From contig JADFHR010000031.1 in the NCBI GenBank assembly GCA_022567015.1, positions 1-17,352 on the forward strand: a DNA stretch of 17,352 nucleotides. Direction: 5' to 3'. The stretch is from Pseudomonadota bacterium (GTDB taxonomy: Bacteria; Pseudomonadota; Alphaproteobacteria; Rhodospirillales; 2-02-FULL-58-16). A program made the position numbers and the translations under genes. This document shows, piece by piece, positions 1 through 6,202 of this stretch; positions within the stretch are counted from its first letter, which is position 1, and every line of letters starts with the position of its first letter. The notes beneath the pieces are model-generated. The model did not search any database. It was not told where the DNA came from and saw only the letters and a program-made list of their open reading frames with translations.

Positions 1-88
1 CTTTTCCCGTCCCCTCGGGGCGTCGGGAAGGCTTTCCGATGGGCCGCCATCGCCTGCGCCTCCCCTCCTGCCGAGGAAACGGGAAAAG
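1..88. repeat. Palindromic repeat unit, related to the arm at 12313-12406
   Basis: Bases 1-10 and 79-88 are perfect inverted repeats, and 13-18 pairs with 71-76, giving a 16-pair stem broken only by a 2x2 mismatch. Inside are two smaller hairpins, at 26-37 and at 37-52 (CGATGG, loop GCCG, CCATCG). The core 18-72 shares the ordered blocks GGGCGTCG, CGATG, ATCGCCTGC and CCTCCTGCC, with nearly identical spacing, with 12334-12387 of the large element further right. I do not recognise a named family. The stem starts exactly at the first base of the window, so the unit may be cut on the left. It lies downstream of the pentapeptide-repeat gene and could act as a transcript-end structure there, but there is no T-tract. 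Confidence 0.75.
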
Positions 89-123
89 CGATCGTAGGGG
101 TACAATTTAGCTGATACAGGCCA

Positions 124-618
124 CTAGCGCAGACACTCGCCGACGGAGCCGCCCTTGCATTTGGTCTTGCCGTCGGTCCAGGTCGCGCCGGCCATTCTCA
201 CCGCGTCCAGATTGGCCCCGTCGATTTTGGCGCCGCTGAGGTTCGCCCGTTCCAGATCGGCCCCTTCCAGGTTGGCCCCGGTAAGGTCGGCGCCCGAAAG
301 GTCGACGTCCTTCAGGATGGCCTTCATCAGCCTGGCGTTTTTCAGGTTGACACCCGACATATCGGCGAACGACATGTCCGCCCCGCGGAGGTCCGCTTTC
401 TCCAGGTTGGCGCCCTTTAGCTTGGCATGGTGGAAGACGGCATCCTCAAGGATGGCGCCCTTCAGATTGGCGCCTTCGAAGTTTTTTCTCTTGAAGTCGC
501 ACTTGGCCCAGATCACGTAGGCCGCCGGCGGATCGTAGCACTCCGCACCCGCCGGCGCCGGCACCCAGAGTGCCGCCGCTACCAGCGCTGACAACGTGAC
601 GAACACACCGATGCGCAT
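124..618 (-). CDS. Secreted pentapeptide-repeat protein
   Basis: 164 residues. Residues 1-25 are a signal peptide (MRIG, a hydrophobic core, then AGA before Glu26), so the product should be periplasmic or extracellular. From about residue 43 to 147 nearly every fifth residue fits the A(D/N)LxG pattern (for example GADLTGANLEGADLERANLS), about 20 repeats, which folds as a right-handed quadrilateral beta-helix. Cysteines occur only at 27 and 40 before the helix and 154 and 162 after it, suggesting a disulfide cap at each end. Pentapeptide proteins have no common activity, and no function can be read from the sequence. The ATG has only a weak SD (AGGGTG). A possible promoter upstream is TTGACG at 695-700 with TTTCAA at 672-677, spacing 17, weakly supported. 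It is transcribed away from the membrane-protein genes to its right, with a 156-bp gap. Confidence 0.9.
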   Translation of the reverse strand: MRIGVFVTLSALVAAALWVPAPAGAECYDPPAAYVIWAKCDFKRKNFEGANLKGAILEDAVFHHAKLKGANLEKADLRGADMSFADMSGVNLKNARLMKAILKDVDLSGADLTGANLEGADLERANLSGAKIDGANLDAVRMAGATWTDGKTKCKGGSVGECLR

Positions 619-774
619 CGTTTCACCCTATCCGATCCGGTCCGATCCAGGGCGGGTCCCCATGCCGCGAATTGAAAGGCCGTTTTCCCGGGCCCGTCAA
701 TTCACACCGGAAGCCTGCACATTAAAGGGCTGGAAACCGATCCACGGGCGGTCCGGCACCGCCCGGGCCGGTAC

Positions 775-912
775 TCATTTCAGCCACATCGACAGCCAAA
801 CGCCGCCGCCAAGAACAACGGTGATGCCCACGACAATGATAGCCATGACCATAATCTGCTTCTTGACCGAAGGCATCTCTGTCTTTTCTTCAGGTGCATT
901 TTCTTCCGACAT
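775..912 (-). CDS. Small single-pass membrane protein, 45 aa
   Basis: This short frame reads MSEENAPEEK..., an acidic hydrophilic N-terminus of about 15 residues, then KK, then one hydrophobic helix (about residues 19-42, containing MVMAIIVVGITVVLGGG), ending WLK and a TGA stop. The ATG at 912 is preceded by a strong SD (AGGGGAGA, spacing about 5), nearly identical to the SD of the symporter gene at 4031. A clean translation signal, a charged head and a single TM segment make this a real small gene rather than chance. The topology (acidic end out or in) cannot be decided. Its partner is unknown; the nearest genes encode other membrane proteins on the same strand, 134 bp upstream. Confidence 0.75.
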   Translation of the reverse strand: MSEENAPEEKTEMPSVKKQIMVMAIIVVGITVVLGGGVWLSMWLK

Positions 913-1046
913 GAATTTCTCCCCTATACTCCGCACCAACCGGAATCGTGTTGGAATGGATTGCCGATTGTCCCCGCCGGTTGATCGAGCCGCAGAATGA
1001 TTGCATTTCTTGGCCTGTTTGCCAACCGGGCAATCCCCTCTTCCCC

Positions 1047-1679
1047 TTAATAAGGCTTGTACATCCGTTCTTCGGCGTCTTTTTCCGGTATCCGGAGAAC
1101 ACGCTTTTCCGGGGGCAGGGCCAGTTGCTTGATCAAATAGGTGGCGCGCAGGCGAACGGTCGCGGGCCGGGGCGTCCCGTAGATGACTCTGTCGACGATG
1201 CCGGGTCCGTCGATGGCCACCTCGTCGATGTTCAACGCCCGAATGTAATCGGCGAGCGCCTTTTCGTAGCGGCCCGTGCGGTCGTACAAAATACCCCGGT
1301 TGGCGTGGGCCCCGGCGAGAACGGCGATCCCCGTGATGTCGTCGGGCACCAGGGTTTTCTCCAGATACTTGATCAGGTAGGTGAACTCGGCTTCCCCTTC
1401 CGCGTAGCGCCCGGTCCGCAAATACACCAGCGCCCGGCCCATCAGCGCCCCGCGGTGGTCGGGCGAGACGGCCAGCGCCTCGGTGAAGCGCTCAAGCGCC
1501 GCATCGAATTTGTCGTCGCCCAAATGGATGTCGCCCTGGCGGACTTCGTAGTCGCCGTCCGGGGTCCGGACATAAACCCTGAGCGCCGCCCAGAAACTGA
1601 ACATGGCGAAGGTGGCGATGCCCATCAGGATGACGAAGCGGCGCAGCACCTTCGGGTCGGAAAACGCTTTCAGGTTCAC
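1047..1679 (-). CDS. Membrane-anchored TPR-repeat protein
   Basis: 210 residues from a GTG start (reading M/V-NLKAF). The frame stays open further upstream, but that part overlaps the preceding gene in another frame and looks like low-complexity shadow. The GTG has a strong SD (GGGGGAGG, close spacing) and overlaps the upstream stop as GTGA, so translation is probably coupled. A single TM helix lies at about residues 13-33. The rest is soluble TPR: a motif around VRQGDIHLGDDKFDAALERFTEAL, a second ending SPDHRGALMGRALVYLRTGRYAEGEAEF, and a third GAHANRGILYDRTGRYEKALADY. TPRs are protein-protein scaffolds; the partner is unknown, though the coupled membrane protein is an obvious candidate. The C-terminus reads RMYKPY. 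Confidence 0.85.
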   Translation of the reverse strand: MNLKAFSDPKVLRRFVILMGIATFAMFSFWAALRVYVRTPDGDYEVRQGDIHLGDDKFDAALERFTEALAVSPDHRGALMGRALVYLRTGRYAEGEAEFTYLIKYLEKTLVPDDITGIAVLAGAHANRGILYDRTGRYEKALADYIRALNIDEVAIDGPGIVDRVIYGTPRPATVRLRATYLIKQLALPPEKRVLRIPEKDAEERMYKPY

Positions 1680-1924
1680 CGGCCTCCCCCGAACATGACC
1701 CCGCCGTAAGTGGCGGCGAGGACCAGGCACAAAAGCGCCGCCGTGACCCCGGCGCGGCGTTTTATGGCGTCCTGGGCTTCCCCGTCGGGAAGCCGACCCC
1801 CCGCCTTGCGCTGCTGCCGGCGCACCGCCAGCACCCAGATAAGCTGCCTGACCGGGAAATACATCGCCACCCCAAGTGCCACCGACCACACCCACTCGTA
1901 TTCAGGCGAAAGAATCGCTTCCAC
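1676..1924 (-). CDS. Two-TM hypothetical membrane protein
   Basis: Two hydrophobic segments, around WVWSVALGVAMYFPVRQLIWVLAV and AGVTAALLCLVLAATYGGVMFGG, flank a basic loop (RRQQRKAGGR...AIKRRAG), so both ends probably face the same side. I chose a GTG start at 1924, with TGGGG nine bases upstream. A TTG at 1939 would add five residues (87 in total) but has no SD. The gene ends four bases into the TPR gene, whose SD lies inside its last codons (MFGGGR then stop). The two therefore form a tight unit. I recognise no named family; the pair looks like a small inner-membrane module of unknown role. Confidence 0.7.
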   Translation of the reverse strand: MEAILSPEYEWVWSVALGVAMYFPVRQLIWVLAVRRQQRKAGGRLPDGEAQDAIKRRAGVTAALLCLVLAATYGGVMFGGGR

Positions 1925-1981
1925 GGTGACAGACCCCAACGTGCGTGACCGGTCCGTTCGAAGGACGGGCCGGATTTTAAC

Positions 1982-2015
1982 AAAAAAAAGGGGGGAAGGG
2001 TGAACCCCTTCCCCC
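1982..2015 (-). terminator. Rho-independent terminator of the symporter gene
   Basis: On the minus strand a perfect 10-bp stem (2006-2015 with 1991-2000, GGGGGAAGGG type) with a 5-nt loop is followed by one C and eight T (positions 1989-1982). It lies 25-58 bases beyond the stop of the symporter gene, the classic position and form. Confidence 0.95.
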
Positions 2016-2039
2016 GATTCACGTCAAGTTCGTGTTCGG

Positions 2040-4031
2040 CTATAGGCGTTGGGCCTGTTCCTCGGCCGTGTCGCCAATGTCTTCCACCAAGGCCTCGATC
2101 TCCGTTTCGGGCATGGTGGACAACTCCATCTTGTAGGCCAGGAACCACATCATGCCGACCCCGAGGAGCCAGAACAGGATCTGCCAGGCCCAGATGGAGG
2201 GCATGCCGAAGGTCCAACCATCGACGCCGGCATTCGGCGCGCCGAAGATGTCGTTGCCGATAACGGCGCCGGGGCCGATACCGAAGAACAGCCACGCCAG
2301 GGTGATGGTCCAGGCGATGGGCTTCAGACCTTTCTTCGACGCCGGCAGGGTCGCATGCTCGCGCAGGAAATTGTGGAACTTCATGCGGTGGGCGGTCGCT
2401 TCCTCGGTTTGGGTCATCGACGACACGATGATGCAGGTGGAGGCGTTGAGAAGCATGCCCCAGCCGGCCGAATGGATCGTCAACGGCCACCGGCCCCAGA
2501 AGTCGAGGTTCATGTCGGCCAGAATCCCGAGGCCGAACTTCTCGGTGAAGATCACACCGATAATGCCCGCCATCAGACCATACGAGGCGCCCTGTCGCGT
2601 GATCCACGGAAGCCAGCAGACGGCCGCCAGTGGCGTCCACATCTGGAAGCCGAAGGCCACCGCCAGACCGCCCAGCAGCACCAGGGCGTCACGCGAATAC
2701 GTCGCCACCAACAGGGCCGAGATGACGATGAAGGCGATGCCCATGCGCCCGGCCAGCTTCTGCATGGCATGGGTCGCGGCCGGGTTGAGGTAGCGCTTGT
2801 AAAGATCCCGCGTCAGGATGCCGCCGGCGGTGGACATGTAGGCCGCGCCGGTGGACTGCATGGCCGCCAGGGCGCAAATCGCCAACACGCCGACCAGCCA
2901 CGGCGCACCCTCCGCGATCAAGTTCATGTAGTGCGGGACGATCGAGTCCGGCTTCGCGGCAATCGAGGCCGGAAGCACATTGGACAAGGCGAGGCCCGCG
3001 TCCGTCACCAACGGGTTGGCGCCCAGAAGGTGCCCGCCCATGCCCGTGAACGCCGTGAAGAAGAACAGGATGCCGCCGATCCCGAGCGAGGACGCCCAAA
3101 CCTGCTGCGGCGCGAACGGCCTCGGGTTGGTGTTGGAGAACGACCACATGGTGAACGCCGGGGCCGACTGAATGCCCATCAGCGCGAACATGTAGGTCAG
3201 GCACATGATGCCGGTCCACAGGCCGCCGACCGGGGTTTCCTTGCCGAGGCCGGCCGTCCACTGGATGACACCCGGGATGGCGAAATAGGCGTTGTAGTCG
3301 CCGCCGCCATAGCCCTTGGTGGTGCCCCACTTGCCGACGTCGGACGCGGCCAGCTTGGCCAGACCCTCCTGCATCGCATCCCAGCCGCCGACGGCGTTAA
3401 GCGCGATGGAACCGTAAATAATGATGCCCATCGCCAGCAGGATGCATTGCAGGGTGTCCACATAGGCGACGGCGCGCAGGCCGCCCGACGCCACATAGAT
3501 GAACACCACGATCGACAGGATCCACATGCCGACGTTCTGGGTGAACATGCCATCCGGGAAAGCTTCGGTCACGGTGATGACGTTGAAGAGATACCCGGAC
3601 GCCCCCAGCTGCACGCCAAGATACGGAATGGAATACAGCAGGGCCACGATCACCGTCAGGATGCGGATGAAGTCACCCTGGAAATAGGTGCCCAGCATTT
3701 CGCCCGGCGTCACGAAACCGTAGCGTTTGCCCAGCATCCACTGGCGCTTCAGGAAGATGACCCCGGTGAACGGGATGGTGATGGTGTAAAAGGATGCATA
3801 CGCGTACTGGAACCCATCGCGATACACCAGCCCCGGGTGACCCATGAAGGTCCAGCCCGAGAACGATGTCGCCGTGGCCGCCAGAACGAACACCCATAGA
3901 GACAACTTACGGCCGGCGATGAAGTAGTCGCTAGCCGTTTTGGCCATTTGGGCGCTTCTCCACCCCCAATAGATGCAGTACACCCAGTACAGCACCACGA
4001 ACATGAACAACCAGACAATTTTCGCTTCCAA
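2040..4031 (-). CDS. Sodium:solute symporter (SSS/SLC5 family)
   Basis: 663 residues, with about 13-14 hydrophobic helices spread over the whole length, the LeuT-like fold of the SSS family. It imports an organic solute driven by sodium. Family features seen are the N-terminal DYFIAGRKLSLWVFVLAATATSFSGWTFMG block (end of TM1, TM2), GLVYRDGF, and the Gly-rich ASGGLRAVAYVDTLQ segment in the middle. The substrate cannot be fixed from sequence: acetate, proline or another small carboxylate/amino acid are all possible, and it is longer than ActP or PutP (about 500-550). The start is TTG at 4031, supported by GGGGAGA six bases upstream and by the family-like N-terminus MEAKIVW. The C-terminal 25 residues are acidic and cytoplasmic-looking. 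It ends at a strong terminator and is divergent from the DUF294 gene, a neighbourhood known for acetate-type symporters in other proteobacteria. Confidence 0.92.
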   Translation of the reverse strand: MEAKIVWLFMFVVLYWVYCIYWGWRSAQMAKTASDYFIAGRKLSLWVFVLAATATSFSGWTFMGHPGLVYRDGFQYAYASFYTITIPFTGVIFLKRQWMLGKRYGFVTPGEMLGTYFQGDFIRILTVIVALLYSIPYLGVQLGASGYLFNVITVTEAFPDGMFTQNVGMWILSIVVFIYVASGGLRAVAYVDTLQCILLAMGIIIYGSIALNAVGGWDAMQEGLAKLAASDVGKWGTTKGYGGGDYNAYFAIPGVIQWTAGLGKETPVGGLWTGIMCLTYMFALMGIQSAPAFTMWSFSNTNPRPFAPQQVWASSLGIGGILFFFTAFTGMGGHLLGANPLVTDAGLALSNVLPASIAAKPDSIVPHYMNLIAEGAPWLVGVLAICALAAMQSTGAAYMSTAGGILTRDLYKRYLNPAATHAMQKLAGRMGIAFIVISALLVATYSRDALVLLGGLAVAFGFQMWTPLAAVCWLPWITRQGASYGLMAGIIGVIFTEKFGLGILADMNLDFWGRWPLTIHSAGWGMLLNASTCIIVSSMTQTEEATAHRMKFHNFLREHATLPASKKGLKPIAWTITLAWLFFGIGPGAVIGNDIFGAPNAGVDGWTFGMPSIWAWQILFWLLGVGMMWFLAYKMELSTMPETEIEALVEDIGDTAEEQAQRL

Positions 4032-4704
4032 GACCGTTCTCCCCTATCTGTACGCCCCTGTCGGGGTTGTGGGGCTTTCGGCGTCAGGGCGCCACAAAAC
4101 CGCACCAAACACACGACCCCGGTTCCGGCGGGTCCATCCCGGCGTCACCGTGGATGCCGAACGTTCAGATGATCCTGGGAAAGCACTGTCCCACGGCTTG
4201 GCGGCCAAGACGCGAAACACAAGTGCCCGGCTGGGCAGCCGACACTTTCACGCGACGAATCGGGAAGGGTGTCTCCTCTCCCATCAGCGCAAAGGCTTCC
4301 CCACATCTTGCCGTTCGGCTTATTATTTATTTCTTATTTCGATAGGCTTCCGGCCCCAAGGGGCCGCCCCTCCGGGACCAGAATCAGACAACGCATACCA
4401 TTTTCGGCGTCCGTGTACAACAATTGAAATTATACCTTCGGGTGGTAAGCCGATCGTATTCGCCCATACAAAAGCTTAACCATAAAAAATGGTTTCGGCG
4501 CCGGGTCTTGCGGGATTTTGGCCATGGTGCGCTTGAACCCATTGGTTTTCAGTGCTTTTATCTGGTGCCGGTCATGGCAGCGGCCCGCGGGTTCCTCGTG
4601 CGGGGGATTTGCCATCCGCGGCGGATCGGAGAATTAATCCGCCCAATGCACCCCTGAGACTTCACGCACATGTGAAGACAACCGGCCGGGCGAGCGAGGT
4701 TGCG
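4032..4704. other. Long divergent intergenic region, symporter / DUF294
   Basis: 673 bp with no credible gene; open frames here lack family-like composition and SDs. It contains an AT-rich tract at 4318-4342, unusual in this GC-rich DNA. It also holds several small dyads: CTTGG-CGG-CCAAG at 4197-4209, a 16-bp near-perfect palindrome at 4351-4366 (CGGCCCC, AA, GGGGCCG), AACCAT-aaaaa-ATGGTT at 4478-4494, and CGGCGCCG at 4496-4503. A perfect TATAAT lies on the minus strand at 4434-4429, but I find no good -35 hexamer 16-18 bases before it. If used, it would give the symporter mRNA a leader of about 390 nt. The region probably carries the control sites of both genes. Confidence 0.6.
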
Positions 4705-6165
4705 GTGCGGTCCCAAACGGCCATTTTCAGCAGGATGGTGAAGGATTTCATGCGCCGGGTACCCCTGGCGGTGACGGCGGGCACGTCGTGCGCCGACGTG
4801 ATCGCGGGAATGGCCGAACGGAAGGCCTCCAGCGCCACCGTCACGGATGCCGAGGGACGGCCGCTCGGCATCATCACCGAGCGGGACCTGACCCACCGGG
4901 TCGCCTTCCGGGTGCCCCCCGAGACACCGGTGGAGAAGGTCATGACCATGCCGGTCATGACCATTGCCGCCGACGAGTACCTTTACTACGCCATTGCCCG
5001 CATGCGCCGGCGGGGGCTGCGCCACATGCCGGTGGTGGATGGCGGCGGCGCCTTGACGGGCATGCTGAACCTGCACGACGCCCTGGCCGTCGCCTCGGAC
5101 CGCCTGATGGGGCAGATCGACACCCTGGCCCGCGAAGACAGCGTCGAGGGCATGAAACAGATCAAGGCGGCGCAGGTGGAACTCGCCGATCAACTGTTCG
5201 AGGACAATTTGCCGGCGCCCGAGATACAGGCCCTGCTGACCCATATAAACAACGACATCTACCGCCGAATCGTCGACCTCAACCGCAGTGCCATGGAGGC
5301 CGAGGGGTACGGCCGGCCACCGGTGGAGTTCTGTGTCATCGTCATGGGTTCCGGCGGGCGCGGCGAGAACTATCTCTATCCCGACCAGGACAACGGTTTC
5401 ATCCTCGAGGACTATCCGGACGAGCGCCATGCGGAGATCGAGGCCTGGTTCATCGAATTGGCCGAGCGCATGGTCCGCGATCTCGATTCCGTGGGCTTCC
5501 CCTTATGTAACGGCTATGTCATGGCCACCAATCCGCTGTGGCGCAAGACCCTGCCGCAATGGATCGAACAGATCACTCTGTGGGGCCGGAAACGGAATTT
5601 CGTGGCCCTGCGGCTTGCCGACATTTTTTTCGATTTTCAGCCGGTGCGGGGCCATCCCGATATGGCCGCCCGGTTGCGCCGGAGCGTGACCAAAATGGCG
5701 CGCAGCAACCACTTCTTCCTGCAGCAGATGTTCCAAGAAGAGGCCGACCACAATGTGGCCCTGGGTTTCTTCGGGGGGTTGCTCACCGAGAAGAGGAAGA
5801 AGCGGTACAAGGGCCAGGTCAACCTCAAGCACACGGGCACGTTGCCGCTGGTGGAGGCCGTCCGGCTGCTCGCCCTGCGCGAGGGCGTGGAAGAGACGGC
5901 CACCGTGCGGCGGATCAAGGCGCTCGCCGCCAAGGGTGTGCTCGACGCCAACGAGGACGAGGAACTGACCAGCGCCTTCCGGCTGATCACCGGAATCCTG
6001 CTCAGCCGGCAAATCAAGGATTTCAAGGCCGATACCGGCGTAAGCTACTACGTGGATCCGCAGTCCCTTTCGAAGCGCACCCGGTCCCTGTTGCTCGACG
6101 CGCTCAAGGCCATCGACACCTTTCGCCAGCGGGTCCGCGCCGACTTCACCGCCGAAATATTCTGA
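4705..6165 (+). CDS. CBS-domain / DUF294 nucleotidyltransferase-like signalling protein
   Basis: 486 residues from GTG at 4705 (GAGG five bases upstream). The frame extends to 4552, but that part has no SD and unlike composition. Two CBS domains occupy about residues 10-140 (FMRRVPLAVTAGTS... and KVMTMPVMTIAADEYLYYAIARM...HMPVVDG), normally adenine-nucleotide sensors. Next comes a DUF294 putative nucleotidyltransferase domain with the GlnD-like motif GSGGRGE at 215-221 and the acid pair D227/D229 (YPDQDNGF), intact for metal and nucleotide binding. The DUF294 C-terminal domain follows, to the end. No cyclic-nucleotide-binding domain is present, unlike many relatives. The target of transfer is not known for the family. 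It lies divergent to the symporter and convergent (37-bp gap) with the sensor-exonuclease. Symporter, DUF294 and exonuclease genes are also neighbours in other proteobacteria, such as the PA3232-PA3234 region of Pseudomonas aeruginosa (from memory). Confidence 0.88.
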   Translation: MRSQTAIFSRMVKDFMRRVPLAVTAGTSCADVIAGMAERKASSATVTDAEGRPLGIITERDLTHRVAFRVPPETPVEKVMTMPVMTIAADEYLYYAIARMRRRGLRHMPVVDGGGALTGMLNLHDALAVASDRLMGQIDTLAREDSVEGMKQIKAAQVELADQLFEDNLPAPEIQALLTHINNDIYRRIVDLNRSAMEAEGYGRPPVEFCVIVMGSGGRGENYLYPDQDNGFILEDYPDERHAEIEAWFIELAERMVRDLDSVGFPLCNGYVMATNPLWRKTLPQWIEQITLWGRKRNFVALRLADIFFDFQPVRGHPDMAARLRRSVTKMARSNHFFLQQMFQEEADHNVALGFFGGLLTEKRKKRYKGQVNLKHTGTLPLVEAVRLLALREGVEETATVRRIKALAAKGVLDANEDEELTSAFRLITGILLSRQIKDFKADTGVSYYVDPQSLSKRTRSLLLDALKAIDTFRQRVRADFTAEIF

Positions 6166-6202
6166 GCCCCGCCGCCGGCCCGGGCGCCCGCTTTGCGGGA
6201 CA

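Noticed and set aside
155..520. Open frame with repeats of the type APSRLAP, opposite the pentapeptide gene
   Set aside because: The periodicity is only the antisense image of the A(D/N)LxG repeats.
2049..3899. Long open frame (616 codons) antisense to the symporter
   Set aside because: Rich in Arg/His/Gly/Gln, no family features, and opposite a clear multi-TM protein; a GC-bias shadow.
3973..4479. 168-codon frame running out of the symporter 5' end into the gap
   Set aside because: No SD, mixed low-quality composition, overlaps the symporter start region antisense.
4552..4704. N-terminal extension of the DUF294 protein by 51 residues
   Set aside because: No SD and unlike the family; GTG at 4705 has GAGG at proper distance and precedes the CBS domain directly.
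6166..6202. Hairpin CCCGC-TTT-GCGGG (6187-6199) as a bidirectional terminator between convergent genes
   Set aside because: Only five pairs and no T-tract on either strand.
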